Shown here one piece after another: positions 31,804-44,490 of a DNA stretch of 64,000 bases (positions are counted from its first letter, which is position 1; each line of letters opens with the position of its first letter). The notes below the pieces were generated by a model, which made no database searches, had not been told where the DNA came from, and worked only from the letters and a program-made list of their open reading frames with translations. The stretch is from Citrobacter freundii ATCC 8090 = MTCC 1658 = NBRC 12681. Lineage in GTDB: Bacteria; Pseudomonadota; Gammaproteobacteria; Enterobacterales; Enterobacteriaceae. The stretch is taken from contig NZ_CP049015.1 in NCBI RefSeq assembly GCF_011064845.1, positions 62,001-126,000 of the forward strand, written 5' to 3'. The position numbers were made by a program, and so were the translations under genes.

Positions 31804-32445
31804 ATGAAACCGTATCAGCGCCAGTTTATTGAGTTTGCGCTTAGCAAGCAGGTACTAAAGTTTGGCGAGTTTACGCTGAAATCCGGGCGTAAAAGCCCCT
31901 ATTTCTTCAACGCCGGACTGTTTAATACCGGGCGCGACCTGGCTCTGTTAGGCCGTTTTTACGCCGAAGCGCTGGTGGATTCCGGTATTGAGTTCGATTT
32001 GCTGTTTGGTCCAGCGTACAAAGGTATTCCGATTGCGACTACAACGGCCGTTGCGCTGGCTGAACACCACGATAAAGATTTGCCGTACTGCTTTAACCGT
32101 AAAGAGGCGAAGACCCACGGTGAAGGTGGCAATCTGGTCGGTAGTGCACTTGAGGGGCGCGTGATGCTGGTGGATGATGTTATCACCGCAGGTACGGCGA
32201 TTCGTGAGTCGATGGAAATTATCCAGGCGAATGGCGCCACTCTGGCGGGGGTACTGATTTCTCTCGATCGTCAGGAACGCGGTCGCGGCGAGATTTCCGC
32301 TATTCAGGAAGTGGAACGTGATTACGGTTGCAAAGTGATCTCTATTATCACCCTGAAAGACCTGATTGCGTATCTGGAAGAGAAACCGGAGATGGCGGAG
32401 CACCTGGTGGCAGTACGAGCCTATCGCGAAGCATACGGTGTATAA
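31804..32445 (+). CDS. pyrE: Orotate phosphoribosyltransferase
   Basis: 213 residues from the ATG at 31804 ([15 protein letters not shown]), E. coli length; a start five codons upstream is not supported. PRPP-binding motif [13 protein letters not shown] and the [11 protein letters not shown] loop are present. Converts orotate and PRPP to OMP in pyrimidine synthesis. Preceded by the attenuator and followed by REP units. Confidence 0.97.
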   Translation: MKPYQRQFIEFALSKQVLKFGEFTLKSGRKSPYFFNAGLFNTGRDLALLGRFYAEALVDSGIEFDLLFGPAYKGIPIATTTAVALAEHHDKDLPYCFNRKEAKTHGEGGNLVGSALEGRVMLVDDVITAGTAIRESMEIIQANGATLAGVLISLDRQERGRGEISAIQEVERDYGCKVISIITLKDLIAYLEEKPEMAEHLVAVRAYREAYGV

Positions 32446-32446
32446 G

Positions 32447-32518
32447 GACAGCCGGATAGCGCTGCGCTGATCCGGCCTACGCACTTACCGGGCCTACAGT
32501 ATACGTAGGCCGGACAAG
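32447..32518. repeat. REP/BIME cluster between pyrE and slmA
   Basis: Several GCCGGAT/ATCCGGC and TAGGCCGG-type arms in about 70 bases, between the convergent ends of pyrE and slmA. Confidence 0.8.
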
Positions 32519-32527
32519 ACGAAATCG

Positions 32528-33124
32528 CTACTGCAATTGAGCGGCAACCAACGGCCAGCGGGTGTCAAAATCATCCGTTGGGCGGTATTTAAATTCGCTA
32601 CGTACAAATCGGGATAGCATACCTTCGCAGAAAGCCAGTAACTGGCTGGCCAGTAGCGTTTCATCCACGGTGTAGCCTTCACCTTCACGCATTCTTTTTT
32701 CTCGCAGAACCTGGCGCAACTGCGCTTCAATGCGCTCAAAAAGTTGGTTAATGCGACCTTGCAGACGGTCTTGCTCGAACATCAACGCGTGTCCGGTCAG
32801 AATTCGCGTCAGGCCCGGATTACGCTCACCAAACCCTAAAATCAGCAGAACGATCAGACGCAGACGCGCGCTGGTGTCCTTTTCATCTTTCAAAATCAGA
32901 TTGATACGCGTAATCAGACTATCTTCGATAAACTCAATCAGGCTATCGAACATACGGGTCTTGCTGGGGAAATGGCGATACAATGCCGCTTCGGATACGC
33001 CAACTGAGGCTGCCAGCTTTGCTGTGGTGATGCGTTGGCTACCATCGCTGGACTCAAGCATCAGTGCCAGAGACTGAAGTATTTCTTCGCGACGATTCCT
33101 TTTCGCAGTTTGCTTTTCTACCAT
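32528..33124 (-). CDS. slmA: Nucleoid occlusion factor SlmA
   Basis: 198 residues from the start at 33124 ([17 protein letters not shown]), E. coli length. TetR-type helix-turn-helix: [31 protein letters not shown]. It binds DNA sites over the chromosome and inhibits FtsZ assembly there. The frame extends upstream by 20 codons without homology. Confidence 0.97.
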   Translation of the reverse strand: MVEKQTAKRNRREEILQSLALMLESSDGSQRITTAKLAASVGVSEAALYRHFPSKTRMFDSLIEFIEDSLITRINLILKDEKDTSARLRLIVLLILGFGERNPGLTRILTGHALMFEQDRLQGRINQLFERIEAQLRQVLREKRMREGEGYTVDETLLASQLLAFCEGMLSRFVRSEFKYRPTDDFDTRWPLVAAQLQ

Positions 33125-33240
33125 GTTACAAAATACCCCTGAAAATAAGCTCTTGCCAGGCAGGCATCCACACAGCGACCGCAAACTGTTGTTTGCGGTG
33201 TGTTATTGCGTTATTACGCTATGGGATACTTTTCTGCGGG

Positions 33241-33699
33241 TTACTTGCGCCCGGAATGGCCGAAGCCACCTTCGCCACGATCGGTGGCTTCAAACTCTTC
33301 CACCAGATTAAATTCAGCCTGCACGACCGGTACAAATACCATCTGCGCGATACGTTCGCCCGGCTCAATAGTGAAGCTGTCCTGACCACGGTTCCAGATG
33401 GACACCATCAGTTGGCCCTGGTAGTCGGAATCAATCAAACCAACCAGATTGCCCAGCACGATACCGTGCTTATGGCCCAATCCGGAGCGCGGGAGCATCA
33501 CCGCTGCCAGAGAAGGATCGGCAATGTGGATAGCTAACCCGGTTGGCACCAGCGTTGTTGCGCCCGGTGCCAGTTCTACGGCGTCATCAAGACAAGCACG
33601 CAGGTCAAGTCCGGCAGAACCAGAAGTGGCGTACGTCGGGAGCGGAAATTGTTGCCCTACGCGCGGGTCCAGAATCTTAACGTCGATTTTTTTCATCAT
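33241..33699 (-). CDS. dut: dUTP diphosphatase
   Basis: 152 residues with the five trimeric dUTPase motifs: [31 protein letters not shown] and the C-terminal glycine-rich [10 protein letters not shown]. Hydrolyses dUTP to dUMP. Its start overlaps the end of coaBC by 23 bases, so the two are translated together. Confidence 0.97.
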   Translation of the reverse strand: MMKKIDVKILDPRVGQQFPLPTYATSGSAGLDLRACLDDAVELAPGATTLVPTGLAIHIADPSLAAVMLPRSGLGHKHGIVLGNLVGLIDSDYQGQLMVSIWNRGQDSFTIEPGERIAQMVFVPVVQAEFNLVEEFEATDRGEGGFGHSGRK

Positions 33700-34900
33700 A
33701 ACGGGTCACGATCTCGTCGAGTAATAATTGGCCCAGGAGTTCTTTACGCTCAAGCGGTAAGACTTTGTCTCCATCCTGCCAAAAAAGGTGTAATGCGTTG
33801 CTATCGCTGTTAAACCCTTGAGTTGACAGCGAAACGTCGTTCGCACAGATCACATCAAGGTTTTTGCGGATGCGTTTTTGCCGGGCATATTCTTCCACAT
33901 TATTTGTTTCGGCGGCAAACCCAACGACAAAAGGACGGTTAGCATCCAGTGCGGCAACACCGGCGATAATGTCCGGGTTTTTGACCATTTTTACAGTTAA
34001 TTCATCACCCTGCGTCGCTTGTTTTTTTATTTTTTCGTGGGCGACAGTTTCAGCGCGATAATCAGCGACTGCAGCGCAGCCGATAAAAATATGCTGTTGT
34101 TGCACTGCAGACTGCACAGCGGCTTCCATTTCCAACGCGGTCATCACATCAACCCGCTGAACAAATGGTGGTGTGGATAACGAAACCGGACCCGATACCA
34201 GTGTGACGTTTGCCCCGCGCTTTGCTGCAGCTGCCGCGATAGCAAATCCCATCTTCCCGGAGCTATGGTTGGAAATATAACGCACGGGATCAAGCGGTTC
34301 ACGCGTCGGACCCGCCGTAATCATGATGTTGAGATGTTGCAGATCGTTGACAGGCGAAAAATGTTCTGCCGCCATATCCACAATCGTTAACGGATCCAGC
34401 ATACGTCCAGGACCGACATCGCCACATGCCTGGCTACCGCTGTCCGGGCCCCAAATGAGCAAACCGCGTGAGGCAAGAATACCCAGATTGTGCTGGGTCG
34501 CGGCTGCACGGTACATCTGCTGGTTCATGGCTGGCAGTACAGCAACAGAAGCAGGCGTTGCCAGACAAATCGTTGACACCAGGTCGTTGGCCATACCTGC
34601 GGCGACACGAGCAATCAGGTCTGCTGTAGCGGGCGCCAGGATGACCAAATCGGCCCATTTTCCCAGCTCAATGTGGCCCATCGCAGCTTCGGCTGCAGGA
34701 TCAAGCAGGCTGTCGGAAACGGGATAACCTGAAACTGCCTGTAAACTCAGGGGAGTAATAAATGCTTTTGCCGCTTCGGTCATTGCCACGCGGACGTCAG
34801 CGCCGCGTTCCCGTAAACGACGCACCAGCTCAGGGGTCTTGTACGCAGCAATCCCGCCACTGACGCCAAGTACGATTTTTTTACCGGCCAGGCTCATCAT
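33677..34900 (-). CDS. coaBC: Bifunctional phosphopantothenoylcysteine decarboxylase/synthetase CoaBC
   Basis: 407 residues (406 if the second of two adjacent ATGs is used). N-terminal flavin-dependent decarboxylase ([14 protein letters not shown], catalytic region with [11 protein letters not shown] and PAMNQQMY; cysteine in SQACGDVG) and C-terminal synthetase ([12 protein letters not shown] and the KKNxD-like part near VKMVKNPDI). Two consecutive steps in coenzyme A synthesis. Formerly dfp. Upstream of dut on the same strand. Confidence 0.97.
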   Translation of the reverse strand: MMSLAGKKIVLGVSGGIAAYKTPELVRRLRERGADVRVAMTEAAKAFITPLSLQAVSGYPVSDSLLDPAAEAAMGHIELGKWADLVILAPATADLIARVAAGMANDLVSTICLATPASVAVLPAMNQQMYRAAATQHNLGILASRGLLIWGPDSGSQACGDVGPGRMLDPLTIVDMAAEHFSPVNDLQHLNIMITAGPTREPLDPVRYISNHSSGKMGFAIAAAAAKRGANVTLVSGPVSLSTPPFVQRVDVMTALEMEAAVQSAVQQQHIFIGCAAVADYRAETVAHEKIKKQATQGDELTVKMVKNPDIIAGVAALDANRPFVVGFAAETNNVEEYARQKRIRKNLDVICANDVSLSTQGFNSDSNALHLFWQDGDKVLPLERKELLGQLLLDEIVTRYDEKNRR

Positions 34901-35068
34901 GATCTTTCCTGTTGGGTTTCACCAGAAGGCAGATATTTTATCACAATCCGCAATGTGTCGTGCTTTTGACCGCCTTCTACTTTGCGAGGCACTACGAAGA
35001 AGTGAAAACAGCGCGTCGATTCACCGTCGGTGTTATGCCACTATGCGGACGCGAAAGGAGGGAAAAGT

Positions 35069-35734
35069 ATGGACAATACAGGAAGTATGATGCCCAGGGA
35101 AAAGCTGTTGGCACAGGGGGCCAGTTCGCTGACTGATGTTGAGTTACTGGCGCTTTTTTTACGTACCGGCATTCAGGGTAAAGATGTGCTTACGCTAGCG
35201 AAAGAGATGCTTCAGCATTTTGAGTCGTTGTATGGCTTGTTGTCTGCTGATTACATGGATTTTAGCTATGTTCCGGGAATCGGTATCGCGAAGTATGCAC
35301 AGTTGAAGGGTATTGCGGAGCTGGCAAGACGCTACTACAACGTGCGAGTGATAGAGGAGCGTGCTTTACTTAGCCCGGAAATGGCGCGTGAATTTCTGCA
35401 AAGCCAGCTCTCGCAAGAGGAACGCGAGATCTTTCTGGTGATCTTTATGGATTCTCAACATCAAGTGATTAAACACAGCAAACTTTTTTCCGGGACACTA
35501 AGCCACGTCGAGGTACATCCGCGAGAAATTGTCCGCGAAGCGATAAAAATGAATGCTTCCGCCGTGATCCTTGCGCATAATCACCCTTCGGGGTGTGCAG
35601 AGCCGAGTAAAGCAGATAAACTCATCACCGAGCGTGTTGTGAAATGCTGTCAGTTCATGGATATCCGGGTGCTTGATCATCTGGTCATTGGGCGCGGAGA
35701 GTACGTTTCTTTTGCGGAACGCGGTTGGATTTAA
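35069..35734 (+). CDS. radC: RadC-family JAB1/MPN metal-dependent protein (YicR)
   Basis: 221 residues from the ATG at 35069, preceded by AGGAGGG. An N-terminal helix-hairpin-helix-like part ([14 protein letters not shown] and [13 protein letters not shown]) is followed by the JAMM metal motif [14 protein letters not shown]. Despite the name no firm DNA-repair role is established. Diverges from coaBC, lies upstream of the ribosomal protein genes. Confidence 0.94.
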   Translation: MDNTGSMMPREKLLAQGASSLTDVELLALFLRTGIQGKDVLTLAKEMLQHFESLYGLLSADYMDFSYVPGIGIAKYAQLKGIAELARRYYNVRVIEERALLSPEMAREFLQSQLSQEEREIFLVIFMDSQHQVIKHSKLFSGTLSHVEVHPREIVREAIKMNASAVILAHNHPSGCAEPSKADKLITERVVKCCQFMDIRVLDHLVIGRGEYVSFAERGWI

Positions 35735-35776
35735 CGCACTTTACGCGATCCATCGGGATCTTTGTCTGTTCGGGAC

Positions 35777-35805
35777 TTGAGCATAACGCCGGGTCAGCGT
35801 ATACT
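35777..35805 (+). promoter_or_regulatory. rpmB-rpmG promoter
   Basis: TTGAGC at 35777-35782 and TATACT at 35800-35805 with an ideal 17-base spacer. About 147 bases of leader separate it from rpmB. Confidence 0.85.
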
Positions 35806-35931
35806 ACGCCACCTTTGAGAATCTCGGGTTTGGCATTTGGGCCTGGCAATCGAGAGTTCACTTAGAACTATGCGATGACCGGGCTGTAAAGCCTGACGAG
35901 GCGCCGATACCCCATACGAAGCTCGAGCTAA

Positions 35932-36189
<258 letters not shown>

Positions 36190-36206
36190 GTACTAAGAGG
36201 AAATAA

Positions 36207-36377
<171 letters not shown>

Positions 36378-36395
36378 TTTTAGTTTCGATGTAGC

Positions 36396-36426
36396 AAAAA
36401 ACCTCGCCTCGGCGGGGTTTTTTGTT
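36396..36426 (+). terminator. Terminator after rpmG
   Basis: ACCTCGCC and GGCGGGGT form the stem (one G-U pair) between an A run and a run of six or more T, about 20 bases after the stop. Confidence 0.9.
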
Positions 36427-36475
36427 TTCTGGCCGTCCCCATATTAATGAGACCTGATACACCGCCGGAGATACT

Positions 36476-37285
36476 ATGCCTGAATTACCTGAAGTCGAAA
36501 CCAGTCGCCGTGGGATTGAGCCGCATCTGGTGGGGGCAACGATTATGCACGCGACTGTGCGTAACGGTCGTTTGCGTTGGCCGGTATCAGAGGAAATCTA
36601 TCGCCTGAGCGATAAAGCTGTCCTGAGCGTACAGCGGCGCGCAAAATACCTGCTTCTGGAGCTGCCGGATGGCTGGGTAATCATTCATCTGGGGATGTCG
36701 GGTAGTTTGCGTATCCTTCCTGAAGAGCTTCCGGCAGATAAGCACGACCACGTTGACTTAGTGATGAGTAATGGCAAAGTTCTGCGTTATACCGATCCCC
36801 GTCGCTTTGGTGCCTGGCTGTGGACTAAAGAGCTGGATGGACATAATGTCCTCGCCCATCTTGGCCCTGAGCCGCTGAGTGACGATTTCAACGCCGGTTA
36901 TCTACAGCAGAAATGTGCAAAGAAGAAAACGGCGATTAAACCCTGGCTGATGGATAACAAGCTGGTGGTGGGGGTGGGAAACATCTATGCCAGCGAGTCG
37001 CTGTTTGCGGCTGGTATCCATCCTGACCGTCTGGCATCATCGCTGTCGAAAGATGAGTGTGAACTGCTGGTACGCGTTATCAAGGCGGTTTTGCTGCGTT
37101 CTATCGAGCAGGGCGGGACGACGCTGAAGGACTTTCTGCAAAGTGACGGTAAGCCGGGCTATTTTGCCCAGGAGCTGCAGGTCTATGGGAGAGAAGGTGA
37201 ACCTTGCCGCGCATGTGGCGCACCGATTGTTGCGACAAAACACGCCCAGCGTACAACGTTCTATTGCCGTCGCTGTCAGAAATAG
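36476..37285 (+). CDS. mutM: Formamidopyrimidine-DNA glycosylase MutM
   Basis: 269 residues. N-terminal PELPEVE (catalytic Pro after removal of Met, and Glu) and the C-terminal zinc finger with two Cys pairs (CRAC...CRRC) are intact. Removes 8-oxoguanine and related lesions. It follows the rpm terminator; a GGAG site precedes the start. Confidence 0.97.
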   Translation: MPELPEVETSRRGIEPHLVGATIMHATVRNGRLRWPVSEEIYRLSDKAVLSVQRRAKYLLLELPDGWVIIHLGMSGSLRILPEELPADKHDHVDLVMSNGKVLRYTDPRRFGAWLWTKELDGHNVLAHLGPEPLSDDFNAGYLQQKCAKKKTAIKPWLMDNKLVVGVGNIYASESLFAAGIHPDRLASSLSKDECELLVRVIKAVLLRSIEQGGTTLKDFLQSDGKPGYFAQELQVYGREGEPCRACGAPIVATKHAQRTTFYCRRCQK

Positions 37286-37293
37286 TTTCATTG

Positions 37294-37318
37294 CTGGCCG
37301 GATGCAGCATCCGGCCAG
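37294..37318. terminator. Hairpin between convergent mutM and coaD (REP-like)
   Basis: A perfect 11-bp stem (37294-37304 with 37308-37318, CTGGCCGGATG/CATCCGGCCAG) with a 3-base loop, in the short space between the two stops. Could stop transcripts from both sides; the sequence is also REP-like. No clear T run. Confidence 0.65.
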
Positions 37319-37323
37319 GCACA

Positions 37324-39089
<1,766 letters not shown>

Positions 39090-39513
39090 AATGGTAGCTG
39101 ACTTATGAATGTGCTGGGGATTCTATGTATTTAACTATGGCTTTACCATCATTTTTATCCAGGTTGTATCAAAACGATGGAATTGGTGGGGAACTGATTT
39201 CGCTGATGGCTATTTCAAAAATGCACATGGCCGCATTTATATGTCTTAACCTCTTGTGCGGTGTGCGTTTCCTGATGAACTGGTGTCTTATTTATCTGTA
39301 TGTTTCTAATGGTTTATTTTGTTTTTTGTTTAAAAAATATTCATTTCGGAATGCTTGATAATAAATGATATACTACTGCGCAATTTCAGGTAGCTAGCGG
39401 GCAGAAACGTTTCGAAAGCACAGAAAGTCATCTTTGGATGCTTTAGGCAAGGATTACACGATTCTGATGCTTCAAACCTGATATGCCTGGCGACGCGATG
39501 CGGATATTAATGC
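39090..39513 (+). promoter_or_regulatory. Divergent waaA-waaG region; leader of the core operon
   Basis: 424 AT-rich bases without a convincing gene. Promoters for waaA (left) and waaG (right) must lie here; a TATACT at 39370-39375 is a candidate -10 box for the rightward operon. In E. coli this place holds waaQ's JUMPstart/ops leader; the ops core GGCGGTAG is not present exactly, only a partial GGTAGC (CAGGTAGCTAG near 39388). waaQ is absent here. Confidence 0.5.
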
Positions 39514-40638
39514 ATGAATATTGCTTTTTGTTTGTACAAGTATTTTCCCTATGGTGGGTTACAGCGTGATTTCTTGCGGGTAGCGCTGACGGTTGCTTCT
39601 CGTGGGCATCATGTTCAGGTATTTACCCAGTCATGGCAGGGCGAGCGTCCGGAAGGGCTGGAGATTATACTCGTCCCCGTTACATCCAGAACGAATCATG
39701 GGAAAAACGAGCAATATTATCAGTGGGTTCAGAATTATTTAACTCAACATCCCGTCGATCGTGTCGTTGGTTTTAATAAAATGCCTGGCCTGGATGTGTA
39801 TTACGCTGCGGACGTTTGCTATGCGGAAAAGGTTGCCCGCGAGAAAGGCTTTTTCTACAAATTGACGCGCAGGTACCGACACTACTCTGCATTTGAAAAA
39901 GCCGTATTTCAGCAGGGTGTCGGCACTACGCTTTTGATGTTAACCGATAAACAAATTGGTGACTTCAAACATCATTACCAAACTGAGAGCCAGCGCTTTC
40001 GTATTCTGCCTCCAGGAATCTACCCTGACAGAAAGTACAGCCAGCAACCTGAAAACAGCCGGCTGATTGTTAGAGAAAAAAATGGTATTGGTCTCGATCA
40101 GTTCTTGCTCTTACAGGTAGGTTCCGATTTCAAACGCAAAGGCGTGCCAAGAACATTACAGGCGTTGGCTTCTTTGCCTGATGTCATTCGCCACCGCACA
40201 CGATTGATGGTTGTTGGTCAGGATAAGGCCGATCGCTATCGCGCTCAGGCTCGTCAATTGGGGGTTGAAGAACAAGTGCAGTTCTTCTCGGGGCGGGACG
40301 ATGTAGCAGAATTGATGTCTGCTGCTGATTTATTACTTCACCCAGCTGTACAGGAAGCCGCCGGTATTGTCTTGCTAGAAGCTGTAGTTGCCGGGCTGCC
40401 GGTATTAACTACCGAAGTTTGCGGCTATGCGGGTTATATCAACGCCGCCCAATGTGGGGTGGTGATTCCTGAACCTTTTGAGCAGGAAAATCTGAATACA
40501 GCACTTTTCGATGCGCTGCAAAATAATGAGCAGAGAAGTCGTTGGGCCGGGAACGCACGGCATTTTGCTGATACAAAAGATCTCTACAGCTTGGCAGATA
40601 AAGCTGCAGATATCATTTTAGGTCCTAAGAATGATTGA
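39514..40638 (+). CDS. waaG: LPS core glucosyltransferase I WaaG
   Basis: 374 residues, GT4 family. The N-terminus [16 protein letters not shown] and the middle [22 protein letters not shown] match WaaG. The GT4 donor motif is visible as [22 protein letters not shown]. Adds the first glucose to heptose II. It is the first gene of the rightward operon, where waaQ would be in E. coli. Its end overlaps waaP by eight bases. A weak ribosome-binding site precedes the start. Confidence 0.95.
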   Translation: MNIAFCLYKYFPYGGLQRDFLRVALTVASRGHHVQVFTQSWQGERPEGLEIILVPVTSRTNHGKNEQYYQWVQNYLTQHPVDRVVGFNKMPGLDVYYAADVCYAEKVAREKGFFYKLTRRYRHYSAFEKAVFQQGVGTTLLMLTDKQIGDFKHHYQTESQRFRILPPGIYPDRKYSQQPENSRLIVREKNGIGLDQFLLLQVGSDFKRKGVPRTLQALASLPDVIRHRTRLMVVGQDKADRYRAQARQLGVEEQVQFFSGRDDVAELMSAADLLLHPAVQEAAGIVLLEAVVAGLPVLTTEVCGYAGYINAAQCGVVIPEPFEQENLNTALFDALQNNEQRSRWAGNARHFADTKDLYSLADKAADIILGPKND

Positions 40639-41428
40639 ATTAAAAGAACCATTTGCCACGCAGTGGCAAGGAAAAGACCCGTTTACTGAAGTCGCTAAGC
40701 TGAACGGTGAGGTTTTTCGCGCCCTGGAAACACGACGTACCCTACGTTTTGAGATGATGGGTAAGGGTTATTTTCTTAAATATCATCATGGAACCACGCT
40801 TAAAGAAGTGGTGAAGAATCTTATATCTTTACGTATGCCTGTACTGGGCGCAGACCGGGAGTGGCTGGCAATTCATCGCTTACAGGAACTGAGTGTTGAC
40901 ACCATGACCGGCGTGGCATTTGGGCAGAAAGGACTGAATCCGTTAGAGCGCACCTCATTTATCATCACTGAAGATCTCTCTCCTGCTATCAGCCTTGAAG
41001 ATTTTTGTTCAAGGTGGAAAGTTGAGCCCCCTGATTATGTATTAAAACGGACAATTATTACCCGGGTGGCAGAAATGGTGGGTAAAATGCATCGGGGCGG
41101 GGTAAATCACCGGGATTGCTATATATGCCATTTCCTGCTCCAGCAGCCGATGCCGGAAGACGTTGCGAATATCAAACTTTCCGTAATTGATTTGCATCGT
41201 GCACAAATACGCCAGCATGTGCCACGCCGCTGGCGGGATAAGGATCTGATTGGACTCTATTTCTCTTCACTTGAGATCGGGTTGACGTCCAGAGATATCT
41301 ACCGTTTTTTACGTGTCTATTTTTCGAAGCCACTACGTGAAATCTTTCGTCAGGAAGTCAGGTTGTTTGAACAGGCTGTCACAAAAGCGCAAAAAATAAG
41401 ACAAAGAACAATTAGAAAAGCGCTATAA
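40631..41428 (+). CDS. waaP: LPS core heptose I kinase WaaP
   Basis: 265 residues. Protein-kinase-like: lysine in [16 protein letters not shown], and the catalytic loop [15 protein letters not shown] with DLHRAQ as the metal-binding Asp. Phosphorylates heptose I, important for outer-membrane integrity in enteric bacteria. Overlaps waaG and precedes the GT8 genes by 30 bases. Confidence 0.95.
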   Translation: MIELKEPFATQWQGKDPFTEVAKLNGEVFRALETRRTLRFEMMGKGYFLKYHHGTTLKEVVKNLISLRMPVLGADREWLAIHRLQELSVDTMTGVAFGQKGLNPLERTSFIITEDLSPAISLEDFCSRWKVEPPDYVLKRTIITRVAEMVGKMHRGGVNHRDCYICHFLLQQPMPEDVANIKLSVIDLHRAQIRQHVPRRWRDKDLIGLYFSSLEIGLTSRDIYRFLRVYFSKPLREIFRQEVRLFEQAVTKAQKIRQRTIRKAL

Positions 41429-41458
41429 ATAACACATGAAGTTTGAGGCCATTTTACT

Positions 41459-42478
41459 ATGAACATTGATTTCCAAAAGCTAGTTATCCAAAAACACGTC
41501 ATAGACAGCTCTACGCATGAGAAGAGTAAAAAATTAAGTGTTGCGTATGGTGTCGACCGTAATTTTTTATTTGGCTCTGGTATTTCAATGACCTCAGTAT
41601 TAGTGAATAACCCTGATATCGATATTCACTTTTATATAGTAACAGACTATATAGATGACGATTATCTGAAGAGTGTAAAACGCCTGACCCAAATGTATAG
41701 TACGACTGTGACGGTTCTTGTGTTCGATAACGCGGCGTTTCGTGAACTGCCGAGTACAAAAGCATGGACTTATGCAATGTACTATCGTTATTTCGCATTT
41801 GAATATTTAAGCACAGAGTTAAGCTCCGTACTGTATCTTGATGCAGATGTTATTTGCAAAGGCTCTCTTCGCGAGCTTACCGAGATTAATTTCTGTGGAG
41901 AATATGCCGCTGTTATCAATGATATTGATGAAGTACGTACTAAGTCCGGCAATAGGCTCGGTATTCCTGAACTGAGTAATGGGTACTTTAACTCCGGAGT
42001 GGTGTTTGCGAATCTGGAAGTTTGGCGTGAGCAGCAGTTATTGACGAAGGCTTTTTCTATCTTAGATAAACGCCAAAAGGAACTTCTGTATTTTGACCAA
42101 GATGTCCTAAATATATTGTTCGTTGGTAATGTGATTTTCCTGAGACGAGATTTTAACTGCATTTATGGTGTAGATCAGGAGCTAAAAAATAAAAACGATA
42201 AAATATACCAGGATTATATTACTGAGGATACTGTTTTAATACATTACGTCGGTGTCACTAAACCATGGCATACATGGGCTAAATATCCGGTAGCTAAATA
42301 CTTCATCGAAGCATATAAAAAATCCGCATGGGCGGAACAAGCCTTGTTAAATGCAAATACAGCAAAGTTGTATAAACGTAAGTCACGGCATGAAAGAGTG
42401 CAGCGTAAATATATTCGCTCGGTACTTAGTCATGTAATGTATATAAAAAATAAGTTACACAATTCAAAAGCATATTGA
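41459..42478 (+). CDS. GT8 LPS core glycosyltransferase (WaaI/WaaO-like), first copy
   Basis: 339 residues. GT8 features: VAYGVDRNFLFGSGISMTSV at the N-terminus, DXD motif YLDADVICKG, DQDVLN, and HYVGVTKPWHTWAKYP near the end, followed by the basic C-terminal extension typical of core transferases (Glyco_transf_8C). By position after waaP it probably adds an alpha-linked galactose or glucose to Glc I, as WaaI/WaaO. The exact sugar cannot be read off the sequence. Lower GC than the flanking genes. Clearly related to the next gene. Confidence 0.88.
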   Translation: MNIDFQKLVIQKHVIDSSTHEKSKKLSVAYGVDRNFLFGSGISMTSVLVNNPDIDIHFYIVTDYIDDDYLKSVKRLTQMYSTTVTVLVFDNAAFRELPSTKAWTYAMYYRYFAFEYLSTELSSVLYLDADVICKGSLRELTEINFCGEYAAVINDIDEVRTKSGNRLGIPELSNGYFNSGVVFANLEVWREQQLLTKAFSILDKRQKELLYFDQDVLNILFVGNVIFLRRDFNCIYGVDQELKNKNDKIYQDYITEDTVLIHYVGVTKPWHTWAKYPVAKYFIEAYKKSAWAEQALLNANTAKLYKRKSRHERVQRKYIRSVLSHVMYIKNKLHNSKAY

Positions 42479-42525
42479 ATATAGAAACAGTAACTTATTG
42501 ATAATCGATTAAATAGGTGTAGCGA

Positions 42526-43515
42526 ATGAACTTTGATTGTCATCAGTCTATAAAAAAGATACTTGAGTTTAATCAAGCGCCGACCGAACAGAAAATACAA
42601 CTTAACATCGCCTGGGGTGTTGACAGGAATTTTATGTTTGGTGCTGCAATTTCGATGACATCGGTACTATTGAATAATAAAGATTTAAATATCCATTTTC
42701 ATCTTTTTACTGACTACATTGATGCTGATTACCAGCAGCGAATTGCTAAATTAGCAGAGCAATTTTCCACAAACATCTCAATTTATGTTATGGATGCTAA
42801 TGAGTTAAAAGTTTTGCCAAGTGGTCACGCTTGGTCACACGCAATGTACTTCAGGTTTATTGCCTTTGAATATCTTGGTGAGAAAATTGATTCACTTTTA
42901 TACATTGATGCGGATGTAATGTGTAAAGGTTCACTTTTTGAACTCACGCAGATTGATCTTGGAGAACATGTTGCAGCGGTAATTACCGATGTGGATGATA
43001 GCCCTGCCAGAGATATTGAGATAAATAAAGATTATTTCAATTCAGGTGTCATATTTGCAAACCTAAAAAAGTGGAAAAAGCAGAATTTTATCAATGCAGC
43101 TTTTGATATCTTATTAGACAAAAATAATAAACTTTCATTCCCGGATCAGGATGTCTTGAATATTCTTTTCTTTAAGAAAGTAATTTTTCTGGAGCGAAGG
43201 TTCAATGCTATCTATGGAATTAAGCAAGAATTAAAAAGCAGAGATCTTGCGAAATATAAAGAATATATTACACCTGATACTATTCTAATTCACTATGTTG
43301 GCGTGACTAAACCCTGGAATTCATGGGCAAATTATCCTTCAGCACAGTTTTTTGTTGACGCCTGGAAGGCTTCGCCTTGGGCGGATGTTCCATTGTTACC
43401 CGCCAGAACGCCAAAACAATATAAAAAGAAATCAAGGCATGAAAGATTACAAGGGAAGTATTTCGCCTCGATAATAAGCTATATTGGTTATTTGTGGGAA
43501 AAATTAAAAAAGTAA
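42526..43515 (+). CDS. GT8 LPS core glycosyltransferase (WaaJ/WaaR-like), second copy
   Basis: 329 residues with the same landmarks as its neighbour: IAWGVDRNFMFGAAISMTSV, YIDADVMCKG, DQDVLN, HYVGVTKPWNSWANYP and a RHER basic tail. Probably transfers the next hexose of the outer core. The similarity to the preceding gene over the whole length suggests tandem duplication followed by divergence. AT-rich. A bidirectional terminator follows. Confidence 0.87.
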   Translation: MNFDCHQSIKKILEFNQAPTEQKIQLNIAWGVDRNFMFGAAISMTSVLLNNKDLNIHFHLFTDYIDADYQQRIAKLAEQFSTNISIYVMDANELKVLPSGHAWSHAMYFRFIAFEYLGEKIDSLLYIDADVMCKGSLFELTQIDLGEHVAAVITDVDDSPARDIEINKDYFNSGVIFANLKKWKKQNFINAAFDILLDKNNKLSFPDQDVLNILFFKKVIFLERRFNAIYGIKQELKSRDLAKYKEYITPDTILIHYVGVTKPWNSWANYPSAQFFVDAWKASPWADVPLLPARTPKQYKKKSRHERLQGKYFASIISYIGYLWEKLKK

Positions 43516-43546
43516 GTAAAAAAACTCCCGTAAGGGAGTTTTTTAT
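43516..43546. terminator. Bidirectional terminator between the two core operons
   Basis: AAAACTCCC (43521-43529) and GGGAGTTTT (43534-43542) with loop GTAA, flanked by an A run on the left and a T run on the right, lie between convergent stops. Functions for both directions. Confidence 0.92.
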
Positions 43547-44490
43547 TAACGTAATTTAGTCTTAAGGTATTTCAAATACCATTTGATCGAGGCGCAATAA
43601 TTCCCTTTTTTAGCTTCCTGGCGTGAATAGACCCGATAATCAGTAGGTCTCATGCGTGGAGCATAGGAGCGCAATGCAGTATTTCGCCATGGCGTGAAAT
43701 GATGGTAGAAGAGATAAAGTTGCTGTGAAAGCCCAGTATGTTCTTTATACCAGGGCTTCCTTCCACCAGTGAAGTGGATAATTCTTGGCAGAATATCTTT
43801 TTGGTAGAAGAATATCTCTTTTTGTTGATCGGTAAACCAGTTGAACAAAAAATTCCATCGGTTATCAATAAACTTAACGTTACCATCTATTGCGATATTG
43901 AGTGCATCTTGGTCAAAGTAAGGCAAGGATTTACCTTGTTCAAATAACACGGTGTTTGCTTTGTTTTCAATATCAAACTTGATCCAGTTTTCAATGTTAA
44001 TATACAAAAAACCAGCATTGAAATAATGACCAGTACTAAGGCCCAGACGCTTGGCATTTTTTGTATCGTGAATATCGAGAGAGTCGTGACTGACAGCACA
44101 AATGACGTTGCTGATATCAATGCTGTTAATGTCATTTAGCTTATCAAAACACAGGGTATCGGCATCTAAGTAGATAAAACGCTCAACTGTATCTTTTAGT
44201 AAGCGCGGTACGGCCAGACGCATATAGGTCGAACGGTTCAAGTGTTTGATTGCAAAGTCATTATTATACTTTTCAATCTCTTCTTTATCGATATTGATAA
44301 CCTGAATTTTATCACTGGTTGAACGCAGTTTATTGATTTCTTCGTCAGTAACGTCATAGACAAAGACAAAAAATGACAGGTCCTGTTCCGGGTTGTTCAT
44401 TATGACAGACATAATGGACACTGCTACATATTCCAGATAATTGGCATCCGTGCAGTAAGCAATATTAATGACGTTATTTTTGTTGTCCAT
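43546..44490 (-). CDS. GT8 glycosyltransferase, last gene of the hldD operon
   Basis: 314 residues. N-terminus INIAYCTDANYLEYVAVSIMSV, DXD motif YLDADTLCFD, FDQDALNIAIDGN, and HFTGGRKPWYKEHTG in the acceptor/donor loop, with a short basic tail. GT8 family but of a different branch from the two genes on the plus strand. It starts directly after the upstream heptosyltransferase gene. Presumably adds a hexose to the outer core; the target is unknown. Confidence 0.85.
   Translation of the reverse strand: MDNKNNVINIAYCTDANYLEYVAVSIMSVIMNNPEQDLSFFVFVYDVTDEEINKLRSTSDKIQVINIDKEEIEKYNNDFAIKHLNRSTYMRLAVPRLLKDTVERFIYLDADTLCFDKLNDINSIDISNVICAVSHDSLDIHDTKNAKRLGLSTGHYFNAGFLYINIENWIKFDIENKANTVLFEQGKSLPYFDQDALNIAIDGNVKFIDNRWNFLFNWFTDQQKEIFFYQKDILPRIIHFTGGRKPWYKEHTGLSQQLYLFYHHFTPWRNTALRSYAPRMRPTDYRVYSRQEAKKGNYCASIKWYLKYLKTKLR

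Noticed and set aside
39125..39358. 77-residue frame in the waaA-waaG gap (MYLTMALPSFLSRLYQ..)
   Set aside because: No ribosome-binding site, no recognised motif, AT-rich leader region of the core operon; I found no sign of coding.
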